Below are positions 33,700-41,628 of a stretch of 64,000 nt of DNA, piece by piece. Source of the DNA: Streptomyces cyaneochromogenes (lineage in GTDB: Bacteria; Actinomycetota; Actinomycetes; Streptomycetales; Streptomycetaceae); NCBI RefSeq assembly GCF_003963535.1, contig NZ_CP034539.1, positions 8,990,001-9,054,000 on the forward strand, read 5' to 3'. The notes under the pieces are model-generated. The model was not told where the DNA came from. It made no database searches and worked only from the letters and a program-made list of their open reading frames with translations. The position numbers and the translations under genes are program-made. The stretch's first letter is position 1, and every line of letters begins with the position of its first letter.

Positions 33700-34488
33700 A
33701 TGCCCCTCTCCGCCAGCCTCGCGCGCGGTGTCGCGCCCGCGACGCCCGGAACCCTGCACGCCCGCACGGTCACCGGAGAGCTCAGCGCCCCGCCCCGCCA
33801 CGGACTGACGGTCCGCTTCGGGCGCGGTGAGAAGCCGGACGTGGACCTGGGGGTCGGCGTGGACGACCTGCGGGTGAGCCGACGGCACGGCGAGCTGACG
33901 TACCTTCAAGGGCTGTGGTGGCTGCGCAACACCGGGCAGCAGCTCGTCCGGCTGCCGCGCGGCCGGATGATGCACCTCACCACCGAGCCGATCCCGCTCA
34001 CCACCGGCTACACCCCACTGTTCGTGAAGGGCTCCGGCTACCGTGAGCACCTGGTGGAGCTGTATGTGTCCGGCCACGACGACCAGGGGCCGGTGTCGCG
34101 CCGGCACGCCGAGACCGTACGGCCGGAAACCTGGTCGCTGGACGACGACGAACGGCTGCTGCTGGTGATCCTCGGGCAGCGATACCTGCTGTACGAAGAG
34201 GAGCCCCGGCCCCTGACGTACCGTCAGGCAGCCGAGCGGCTCGCGTACCTTCGCCCCGAGGGCAAGTGGAACGAGCGCAAGATCGAGTTCCGTGTCGAGG
34301 CCGTACGCCGTCGGCTGCACGGCACCGGCTTCAAGTACCAGCTGCTGCACGACAAGTCCGAGGGCCGCCCCGTCGACAACAGTCTGCTGCAGAACCTGAT
34401 CAAGGGACTCGTGGAGTCGACGACCCTCGTACCGCCGGACCTGGAGCTGATGGAGGACGAGGCGGAGTGGCCGGACTCCGCGCTCTGA
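33700..34488 (+). CDS. FHA-domain protein of the kinase island
   Basis: The protein has 262 residues. The N-terminal 100 residues look like a forkhead-associated domain (LTVRFGRG at 35-42, then DDLRVSRRHGELTYLQGLWWLRNTG), the phosphothreonine-binding fold. The key Arg, Ser and His (RVSRRH) are present. The C-terminal half (LDDDERLLLVILGQRYLLYEEEPRPLTYRQAAERLAYLRPEGKWNERKIEFRVEAVRRRL) contains a helix-turn-helix-like helical region. It probably binds a target phosphorylated by the adjacent kinases; transcription-factor activity is possible. GAGGAGACC precedes the ATG. Confidence 0.85.
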   Translation: MPLSASLARGVAPATPGTLHARTVTGELSAPPRHGLTVRFGRGEKPDVDLGVGVDDLRVSRRHGELTYLQGLWWLRNTGQQLVRLPRGRMMHLTTEPIPLTTGYTPLFVKGSGYREHLVELYVSGHDDQGPVSRRHAETVRPETWSLDDDERLLLVILGQRYLLYEEEPRPLTYRQAAERLAYLRPEGKWNERKIEFRVEAVRRRLHGTGFKYQLLHDKSEGRPVDNSLLQNLIKGLVESTTLVPPDLELMEDEAEWPDSAL

Positions 34489-34561
34489 GGAGGCGGCAAC
34501 GGCCCTTGAGGCCAAGCCCGTCCGGCCTCCGTGTCGCCTCTCCCGTGTCACCGCTTCGGTG

Positions 34562-36577
34562 TCACCGCTCTCGTGTCATCCCGTCGCGGAGTTCGGCGGC
34601 TGCCGAGGCCGCGAGATCCTCGGTCATCGCGCAGAGCTTGTCCGTCGGCTGTTGCCCGTGGACGTCCAGCCGCACCATCTCGGCGGCGGTCTCGGCGTCC
34701 TGGCCGCTGTACCTGCGGTACTCGACGAAGGCCGAACAGGTGTCGCCGTCGTCGTTCGGTTCGACGACCGTGCGGTATCCGCTGAGCTTGACGGCGGTCG
34801 CGCCGTCCTCCGCGGACTTGGGCTGGTCGCGGAAGAAGCCCACTTCCACATCCAGTTCGTCGACGTCGCCGGACCACTCGCAGCTCCAGTCCGCGACGCC
34901 GACGACCGGCACGTCCACCTTGAGGCCGGGGACGACGGAGAGTGCCTTGGCGTCGAGCAGCTCGCAGGCGTTCGCCCAGGCCAGCGACGTACGCGGGTAG
35001 GCAGGTGAACGGCGGGGCAGCGGGCCCCGGTTGAGGACCTCGGCCGCGCTCGTGGCGGCCTTGTGGGCGACCGTGCACAGGGTCGCGTTGCCGCCGACCA
35101 CAGTGCCCTTGCCCATGTTGACGCGGACCCCGACGAGCGTGTCCTCGGTGTCGCCGTCGGATGTCAGCAGCAGGTTGCACTCGTCGCTCTCGGCCTCCTC
35201 CTCCCGGATGCCGATCCTCCCGACGGTGCGGGAGGGATTCGACCCCTCGGGCGGCGAGCCTCGGCGCAGGCGGATCGAGACATCGATCCGGGTCTTGTCG
35301 TCGACGCCCACGAGCAGGTCGCAGCGGTCGAAGTTGCCGTAGTCCACGTCCACTTCGACCTTCCCGGCGCCGAACTGGTCGAGCGCGGCGGGGTCGGCCA
35401 GGTCGCACACGTCGGCCGTGTGCGGGTCGCCGATCAGGGCCCGCGGCTCGCCGTCCGAGGCGTTCTCGTCCAGCGTGCTCCGGCCGGGCGTGGGCGTGGC
35501 CTTGCCGGCGTCGCCGTTGTCGGGGATGAGGGCGAGCCCGAGAGCGAGTACGGCGGTGATGCCGAGCGCGGCCGCGATCAGTGGCCGACGCCGCCGGCGC
35601 CCGGTGACAGTCGTGGCCGTGTTCCCGGGGGTACTCGGGTCGGATCCGGCGACCTGCTCCAGGAGCCGCCTGACCTCGACGGCGTCGGGGCGTTGCCGGG
35701 GGTCGCGGTGGAGCATGGCGGTGAGCACGGGGTACAGGGGTCCCACGGCGGCGGCGTCCAGCTCGACGACGCCCTGCTCGGCCTTCCAGTACCTCAGTCG
35801 TTCGGCTTCCTCCCCGTCGTCCCCCGTCCCGGCGGAGCCGGCGGCCTCGTCGTCGGGTGCGTCACCGCGCGGCGGCGCGCCGGTGACCAGTGCGTGCAGG
35901 GTGGTGGCCAGGCAGAAGACGTCCGAGGCGGGCCGGGGGACGTTGCCCCGGGCCAGCTCGGGGGCGGCGTAGTCCGGCGTGAAGCTGTACGGGCCGTTGA
36001 CGGTGATGGTCTCGGTGCCGCCGACCCGATAGGCGGCACCGAAGTCCAGTAACTTCGCGGCCCCGTGCCGGGTGAGACCGATGTTGGCGGGCTTGACGTC
36101 GCAGTGCACGATGCCGGCCTCGTGCAGCGCGGCCAGGGCGTCGGCGAGCTGGGCACCGATGCGGGCCCCTCGCTCGGGGGAGACCGTCGGCTTTCGGTCC
36201 AGGCCGCCGCCGGGGACGTACTCCATGACGAACCAGTAAGTCCGCGACTCGGCCCCGCTCTTCGGCCCCTCCCCGCCGTTCGGCCCCTCCCCGTCCTTCG
36301 GTCCAGCCCCGTCCTTCGGTCCTGCTGCGTCCCCCGGCACGGTCACGACGTCGAAGAGGGTCACCACGTGCGGGTGGTCGCGGAACTTGGCCATGGCGCG
36401 CGGTTCGCCGAGCAGCCGCCGTACCGCGGTCTCGCTCTCGCCGTCGGTCCGCTCCGGTTTCAGCGCGACGTCCTGGCCCACCACCGTGTCGTGTGCCAGC
36501 CACACGTCGCCGCCCCGCCCTGTGCCGATGACCTCCTTGAGGACATAGCGGTCGGCGAACTGGTCCCCGGAACGCAC
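34562..36577 (-). CDS. Second transmembrane Ser/Thr protein kinase (non-RD)
   Basis: The protein has 671 residues. The kinase domain runs about 10-325 with IGTGRGGDVW, catalytic K40 in VALK, HCDVKPANIGL (H158-C159-D160) and LLDFG. The Arg of HRD is Cys, a non-RD kinase, which usually means no activation-loop switch. A GPKDGE-type repeat insert (about 84-108) lies before the hinge. A helix near 335-360 (LIAAALGITAVLALGLALIP) spans the membrane; the external part has cysteines in LADVCDLADP, RCDLLVG, ECNLLL, ANACELLD and SCEWSG resembling a duplicated DUF3558-like module. The GTG (VRSGDQFADRY) has GGGGGAAG upstream; earlier in-frame starts look unlikely. It converges on the FHA gene. Confidence 0.9.
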   Translation of the reverse strand: MRSGDQFADRYVLKEVIGTGRGGDVWLAHDTVVGQDVALKPERTDGESETAVRRLLGEPRAMAKFRDHPHVVTLFDVVTVPGDAAGPKDGAGPKDGEGPNGGEGPKSGAESRTYWFVMEYVPGGGLDRKPTVSPERGARIGAQLADALAALHEAGIVHCDVKPANIGLTRHGAAKLLDFGAAYRVGGTETITVNGPYSFTPDYAAPELARGNVPRPASDVFCLATTLHALVTGAPPRGDAPDDEAAGSAGTGDDGEEAERLRYWKAEQGVVELDAAAVGPLYPVLTAMLHRDPRQRPDAVEVRRLLEQVAGSDPSTPGNTATTVTGRRRRRPLIAAALGITAVLALGLALIPDNGDAGKATPTPGRSTLDENASDGEPRALIGDPHTADVCDLADPAALDQFGAGKVEVDVDYGNFDRCDLLVGVDDKTRIDVSIRLRRGSPPEGSNPSRTVGRIGIREEEAESDECNLLLTSDGDTEDTLVGVRVNMGKGTVVGGNATLCTVAHKAATSAAEVLNRGPLPRRSPAYPRTSLAWANACELLDAKALSVVPGLKVDVPVVGVADWSCEWSGDVDELDVEVGFFRDQPKSAEDGATAVKLSGYRTVVEPNDDGDTCSAFVEYRRYSGQDAETAAEMVRLDVHGQQPTDKLCAMTEDLAASAAAELRDGMTRER

Positions 36578-36806
36578 GGATCTTCCCCCTCGGTCGAGTC
36601 CGGAACGCACGCGGCCCAGGGCCGCCACGCGTACGAGGTCGAACCTACTGCGTGCGGCGGACCGTACGCAGGGTCTACCCAGACCCTCCATCAGTCGCAC
36701 TCATGCGCAGAAGGGGCGAGTCGGCGGGCTGCGGGACCCGTCCCGGCGGGGGCGCCTACGGTACGCGTCGGCACCGAGAGAACCCCCCGACAGGAGGAGA
36801 TCTTCC

Positions 36807-37589
36807 ATGTTCCGAACGCGGACCCTCGTACTGGCCGGCATCACGGCGGCCGTCTCGACCGTCACGTTCACGCTGTCCGCCCACGCCGACGCTCCGACCC
36901 CGAACGAGCGGGCCGCGGACCGGTGCACGCACCCCGCCGAGGCACTCGACCTGACGAACTGGAAACTCACCCTGCCCACCGGCGACGACGAGGACCCCAC
37001 CGAGATCACCCAACCCGAGCTGGCGACGTTCTCCGCCGACCCCTGGTTCCGGGTGGAGAGCGACTGCGCCGCCGTGAGATTCCGGGCCGCCGTCAACGGC
37101 GTGACGACCGGAGGCTCCAGCTACCCGCGCGCCGAACTCAGGGAGATGACCGACGACGGTGAGGACGAAGCAGAGTGGTCCACCACGGACGGCACCCACA
37201 CCCTCGCGGTCAGGGAGGCGTTCATGGCATTGCCGCGGGAGCGGCCGTACGTGGTCGGCGCGCAGGTCCACGGAGGGGACGACGACGTCACCGTCTTCCG
37301 CCTCGAAGGCAGCAGCCTCTACATCACCGAGGGAGACGACCGCCACCACCACCTCGTCACCGACGACTACGAGCTGGGCACCGAGTTCGAGGCCAAGTTC
37401 GTGGCGAAGGACGGGGAGATCGACGTGTACTACAACGGCCGGCGGCAGACGACGATCTCCTACGACGGCGACACCAACTACTTCAAGGCAGGTGCTTACA
37501 CGCAGGCCAACTGCGGCAACTCCGAGCCGTGCGGAGACGGCAACCACGGCGAGGTCCGTATCTCCCGCATCAAGGTCACTCACTCCTGA
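36807..37589 (+). CDS. Secreted alginate lyase, polysaccharide lyase family 7
   Basis: The protein has 260 residues. Signal peptide residues are 1-28 (ends AHADAP). The three PL7 motifs are complete: RAELRE (R108), QVH (153-155) and YFKAGAY (225-231). QVH rather than QIH is associated with preference for mannuronate-rich alginate (family knowledge). Cysteines C40/C87 and C236/C242 can pair. It should cleave alginate by beta-elimination outside the cell. GGAGGAGAT lies 7-8 bases before the ATG. Its 3' end overlaps the convergent phosphatase gene by 10 bases. It is a stand-alone gene with no uptake system nearby. Confidence 0.93.
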   Translation: MFRTRTLVLAGITAAVSTVTFTLSAHADAPTPNERAADRCTHPAEALDLTNWKLTLPTGDDEDPTEITQPELATFSADPWFRVESDCAAVRFRAAVNGVTTGGSSYPRAELREMTDDGEDEAEWSTTDGTHTLAVREAFMALPRERPYVVGAQVHGGDDDVTVFRLEGSSLYITEGDDRHHHLVTDDYELGTEFEAKFVAKDGEIDVYYNGRRQTTISYDGDTNYFKAGAYTQANCGNSEPCGDGNHGEVRISRIKVTHS

Positions 37590-39448
37590 AGGGCTGAACC
37601 GGTCTCCTGGATGGGCGGCAGCGCCTGTTCGAACCACACCACTTTCCCGGTGCTCACCCTCGTCACTCCCCAGCGGCGGGCCAGCTGGTCGACCAGGAAC
37701 AGGCCCCGGCCGCCCTCGTCGCTGAGGCGGGCGTGGCGCATTCTCGGGACGATGGGGGAGTCGTCCTCCACCTCGCAGCGCAGGACGTCCGTGCGCAGCA
37801 GGCGCAGGACCATCGGTCGGGAGGCGAAGCGTACGGCGTTGGCGACCACCTCGCTGACCAGGAGTTCGGTGGACTCCACCAGGTCGTCGAGGTCCCAGTC
37901 GCGCAGGGTCCTGCGGGTCAGCCGGCGGGCCTGGCGTGCGGTCTGCGGGCGCGGGGCCAGGTACCAGTACGCGACGGTCTCCGGCAGGAGGCCTTGGAAG
38001 CGGGCGGCGAGCAGGGCGACGTCGTCGTCCCGGTCTCCCGCGCCCAGCATGCCGAGGGCCTGGTCGCAGAGCAGATCCAGTGACGGGGGCGTGGATCGCG
38101 AGGCGGTTTCCCGCAGCCGGGCGCGCAGGCGCTCCACCCCGGTCAGCACGTCCGAGTCGCGGGACTCGACCAGGCCGTCGGTGTACAGCAGCAGCGTCGC
38201 TCCGGCCGGGGCGTGCAGCTCGGTGGACTCGAATCCACCGCCGCCCACCCCGATCGGTGCTCCGGGCGGTACCGGCACGACCTCCGAGCCGCCGTCGGGG
38301 TGCAGGAGCACCGGCGGTAGATGGCCGGCGTTGGACACCAGCAACCGGTGCAGCACGGGGTCGTACATGGCATACAGGCAGGTCGCCGTGTGCTCGCTGC
38401 CCAGGCGCTCCGCCTGTTCGTCGAGGTGGTGCAGGATCTCGTCCGGGGGCAGGTCGAGCCCTGCCAGGGTCTGCACGATGGTGCGCAGCTGGCCCATGAT
38501 CGCGGCCGAGGTCATGGAGTGGCCCATGACGTCGCCGATGACCAGCGCGACGCGGTTGCCGGGGAGCGGGATCGCGTCGTACCAGTCGCCGCCGACCTGC
38601 GCGGTGCGGGAGGACGGCAGATAGCGGCTGGCCAGCAGGACGCCGGGCGGTTCGGGCAGCGACGGCGGGAGCATCGCGCGCTGCAGCGCGTCGGCGATGG
38701 ACGCCTCGTGCGCGTACAGCACCGCCTTGTCGATGCCCAGCGCGGTGTGCGTGGCGAGCTGGGAGGCGACGAGCAGATCGTCCCCGGTGAAGTCCGGCCT
38801 GTCGGGTTCGCGGAGGAGGACGACGCTGCCCATGGCGTGGTTGCGGCCGTGCAGTGGGGCGAGGATCAGGCGCCGGCCGGGCGGTACCGCAGCGGGTGCG
38901 GTCCCGGTCTCCAGCAGCTCCACCACCGCGGATGCGGTGTCCGGGGCGTTCGCGAACACCGGGCGCCCGGCGCGCAGCAGCTCGGTGAGCCGGCCGGTGG
39001 CGGACGGGCGTACGAGGTCGGCCGCCCGGACGGGGCCGGTGGCCGGTGAAGGGGGTTCGGAGTCGCTGGTGGCCGGGCGACGCGGTGGTGCGCGGTCCGC
39101 GGTGTGCAGCCGCAGCACGCCGGGCGCGGTATCCGTCTCGTCGCCGACCGGTAGCGGAGCGTACAGGTGGACGAACGCCGCGTCCGCGAAGGCCGGCACG
39201 GCCGCGCGGCACAGTTCGTGCAGCGTCTCGTCGAGGTTCATGCCGCGGGCGATCTGCCGGGTGGCCGCGTCGAGGTACCGGAGCCGGTCGGTCTGCGGCT
39301 CGGCGGCGTCCGGCCCCTCGCTCCCCGGACGTCCGGCGGAGGCACCCGAGGCGGGCTGAGGTGTCGCCGGGTGCGACGGAGCAGCAGCTCCCCGCACGTC
39401 GGCCGCCTGCTCGCCGGTGCCTCGATCGGCTCCGAGGTCCTTCGTCAC
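37580..39448 (-). CDS. GAF-SpoIIE PP2C phosphatase with C-terminal anti-sigma-type ATPase domain
   Basis: The protein has 622 residues. After a low-complexity head (1-35) come a GAF domain (about 45-225), a SpoIIE/PP2C phosphatase (about 250-460: PSSRTAQVGGDWYDAI and LVIGDVMGHSM supply the metal-binding Asp residues), and a HATPase_c domain (about 505-610: ELLVSEVVANAVRFAS, DEGGRGLFLVDQLARRWG). This is the classical Streptomyces fusion predicted to dephosphorylate anti-sigma antagonists and bind or phosphorylate them. The GTG (VTKDLGADRG) has GGAAGGA upstream. Its sigma-factor partner is not in the window. Confidence 0.93.
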   Translation of the reverse strand: MTKDLGADRGTGEQAADVRGAAAPSHPATPQPASGASAGRPGSEGPDAAEPQTDRLRYLDAATRQIARGMNLDETLHELCRAAVPAFADAAFVHLYAPLPVGDETDTAPGVLRLHTADRAPPRRPATSDSEPPSPATGPVRAADLVRPSATGRLTELLRAGRPVFANAPDTASAVVELLETGTAPAAVPPGRRLILAPLHGRNHAMGSVVLLREPDRPDFTGDDLLVASQLATHTALGIDKAVLYAHEASIADALQRAMLPPSLPEPPGVLLASRYLPSSRTAQVGGDWYDAIPLPGNRVALVIGDVMGHSMTSAAIMGQLRTIVQTLAGLDLPPDEILHHLDEQAERLGSEHTATCLYAMYDPVLHRLLVSNAGHLPPVLLHPDGGSEVVPVPPGAPIGVGGGGFESTELHAPAGATLLLYTDGLVESRDSDVLTGVERLRARLRETASRSTPPSLDLLCDQALGMLGAGDRDDDVALLAARFQGLLPETVAYWYLAPRPQTARQARRLTRRTLRDWDLDDLVESTELLVSEVVANAVRFASRPMVLRLLRTDVLRCEVEDDSPIVPRMRHARLSDEGGRGLFLVDQLARRWGVTRVSTGKVVWFEQALPPIQETGSALQE

Positions 39449-39470
39449 CCGTGTCCTTCCCCGTGTCGTG

Positions 39471-40151
39471 TCAGGTGCGCCGCCTGCAGCGCAGGAAGAT
39501 CTGTACCTCGGGCGGGACATCCGCGCTCGACGGGGCGTACGTGTACAGCGATTCGTCGACGATCTCGAAGCCCGCCGCCTCGACGACCTCGCGCAACTCG
39601 TCCCGCAGATAGCCGGAGACCCGGATGGTGCTTCCGATGAACGGGATCGAGAAGTCGTCCACGTCCGCCTCCACCATCGACAGCGCGAACAGGCCGTTCG
39701 GAGGCAGCAGGTGGTGGACGGTGCGCAGCGCGAGCGGTATCTCCGCGCGCGGCAGCATGAGCAGCGAGAAGAAGGCCGTCACCGCGTCGAAGCGGCCGAG
39801 GTCCCGGGAACCTCCGGGCCGCAGATCCGCGATGTCCGCCTGGTGGAACACCCCGTTGGGCACGTTCTTGCGGGCGAGGGCGACCATCGCCTCCGACAGA
39901 TCGACTCCGACGACCCGCAGTCCCGCCTCGGTCAACTGCAACGCGGTCGGGATCCCGGTGCCGCACCCCATGTCCAGCACCCGGGCCTCGCCGGGCAGGG
40001 ACCGGATCAGCCACTCGGCCGACGCGACCTGCCCTTCCTTGTGCGGGAAGGCCTCGTCATAGCGGTCGCCGATGGCGTCGAATGCCTCGGCCTGGCCGGT
40101 GCGGTCGAGCGGCATGCTCTCGTAGCCGAGCTTGTCGCCAGGAGTGCTCAC
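39471..40151 (-). CDS. Class I SAM-dependent methyltransferase
   Basis: The protein has 226 residues. SAM-binding motif I is VLDMGCGTGIPTAL (about residues 58-71), motif II is VVGVDLSEAMV, and FDAVTAFFSLLMLP follows. The end (FLRCRRRT) is normal for the class. The GTG (VSTPGDKLGYES) has AAAGGAGA upstream. It is 22 bases upstream of the phosphatase gene on the same strand, so they may share a transcript. The small-molecule substrate is unknown; it is divergent from the P-loop/ABC pair and might modify the same product (speculation). Confidence 0.88.
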   Translation of the reverse strand: MSTPGDKLGYESMPLDRTGQAEAFDAIGDRYDEAFPHKEGQVASAEWLIRSLPGEARVLDMGCGTGIPTALQLTEAGLRVVGVDLSEAMVALARKNVPNGVFHQADIADLRPGGSRDLGRFDAVTAFFSLLMLPRAEIPLALRTVHHLLPPNGLFALSMVEADVDDFSIPFIGSTIRVSGYLRDELREVVEAAGFEIVDESLYTYAPSSADVPPEVQIFLRCRRRT

Positions 40152-40452
40152 GGGGAATCTCCTTTGAACCCTATGTGCGATTTTTTCACAGTTATACAGA
40201 GTCGGTGACCGCCCAGGTCGGGTGACCGGCCGTTGCCCTGAATGCGGCCACAGTACGGTGCGCGTCGACGCGGAGGTGGCGGGGCCGGTGGCAGAGCTCC
40301 GCCCGGCCGAGAGGGCGCCCAACTCGCGGCAACTCACGCGGGGAGTACCCCGTCCGGAGTGCCCGATTGCTGCGGATGACCCATCGGAATGCGCACTCTG
40401 CGAGCGCATCGGATGCTGGTGCTCCGCGGGACCACGGGCTAAGGAGAAATCC
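40152..40452. other. Divergent control region between methyltransferase and P-loop gene
   Basis: This 301-base gap is locally AT-rich at its left end (GATTTTTTCACAGTTATACAG, split about 40173-40200), where the methyltransferase promoter is likely. The right part stays open in the frame of the P-loop gene back to a GTG at 40222 and would encode cysteine pairs (CPECGH, CALCERIGCWC). A strong ribosome site at 40441 and mixed third-base composition argue that it is leader. Confidence 0.5.
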
Positions 40453-41628
40453 ATGCAGAGCGTGCGGTTCAATTCTTCCGGCAATCAGGTGGCGAAGGTT
40501 TCCTATACGGCTCGCCGCCTTGTTGAGCTGGACTACGCAAGCACCGGAACACTGGGGCTGAGAATGGAGGATGAGCCTCCACGGGCGGGTGACCTGGTGC
40601 TGTGCCGGGTCACCCAAATCGGCCAGCACAGATTCCTGGGGCAGGTACACGGAAAGCGGAATCGGCTGTTCGTCGGCGACAAGGTCGTAGTCGCCTATGG
40701 GGCCCGCTACGCCCCTGACCAATTCGAGGCGGAGGTGCCCGGCGACCTCGGGCCCTGTGACCTGGTCGCCGGAGGCGGCATAGCGGGACGGGTCGTGTCC
40801 TCCCACTCCAGAATGAAAACCCCCACCCAGTTGGAGCCACTGGGCCTGGTGACCGACGAGCACGGCGACGTCATCAACCTCGCCCGTCTGGCCCGGCCCG
40901 TGGTGCCCGCCCTCGCTCCGCGCCCGCGCACCATCGCCGTGCTCGGCACGTCGATGAACTCGGGCAAGACGACCGTGGCCGCCGCCCTCATCCGCGGCCT
41001 CGGCCTGGCAGGCCGCCGGGTCGGCGCGGCAAAGGTGACCGGCACCGGTGCGCCCGGGGATCCGACGCTGATGGCCGACGCGGGCGCGTCACGGGTCATC
41101 GACTTCACCGACCTCGGCTTCCCCACCACGTACCAACTGCCGATGCCGCAGGTGGTCCGCATTCTGCGGGGCGCGATCACCGATCTGACGAGTCACCAGG
41201 CGGACGCCATCGTGCTGGAGATCGCCGACGGGCTTCTGCAACAGGAGACGGCAGCGCTGATGCGGACACCGGAGTTCCGTACCGGCGTGGACGTCATCGT
41301 GTTCGCGGCCGCCGAATCGGTCAGCGCGGTGGCGGGCGTACGGCTGCTGCGCGAGGCGGGACTTCCCGTCATGGCGCTGAGCGGGGTGCTGACGTCGTCT
41401 CCGCTGGCCATGGCCGAAGCGGTGGCCGGCGCGGACATCCCGGCGTACGGATCGGCTGCCCTGTCCGACCCGGCCGTCGCCGAACGGCTGCTCGCGGGCG
41501 CCGTCGCAGGAGACGGCAACGCGCGGCCGGAGGACGGCAGCAGGCTGACGGATCACAGCGGGCTGCCGCAGGAGTGCAGCCGGCTGACGGACTACAGCGG
41601 TCCCCTTACGGCCGAAACAGTGGCGTGA
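40453..41628 (+). CDS. P-loop NTPase of unknown function, coupled to an ABC exporter
   Basis: The protein has 391 residues. The N-terminal 140 residues are beta-rich (GDLVLCRVTQIGQHRFLGQV, LFVGDKVVVAYG), like a small barrel. A P-loop domain begins near 155: VLGTSMNSGKTTVAAALIRGL (Walker A), VTGTGAPGDPT, and IVLEIADGLLQQET (Walker B-like). The second half looks like the dethiobiotin-synthetase/CobQ or DUF1611 kind of P-loop enzyme, but no exact family is recognised. AAGGAG lies 7 bases before the ATG. The stop overlaps the GTG of the ABC gene (GTGA), so the two proteins likely act together. The tail (about 350-391) has a short repeat, SRLTDHSGL / SRLTDYSGP. Confidence 0.8.
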   Translation: MQSVRFNSSGNQVAKVSYTARRLVELDYASTGTLGLRMEDEPPRAGDLVLCRVTQIGQHRFLGQVHGKRNRLFVGDKVVVAYGARYAPDQFEAEVPGDLGPCDLVAGGGIAGRVVSSHSRMKTPTQLEPLGLVTDEHGDVINLARLARPVVPALAPRPRTIAVLGTSMNSGKTTVAAALIRGLGLAGRRVGAAKVTGTGAPGDPTLMADAGASRVIDFTDLGFPTTYQLPMPQVVRILRGAITDLTSHQADAIVLEIADGLLQQETAALMRTPEFRTGVDVIVFAAAESVSAVAGVRLLREAGLPVMALSGVLTSSPLAMAEAVAGADIPAYGSAALSDPAVAERLLAGAVAGDGNARPEDGSRLTDHSGLPQECSRLTDYSGPLTAETVA

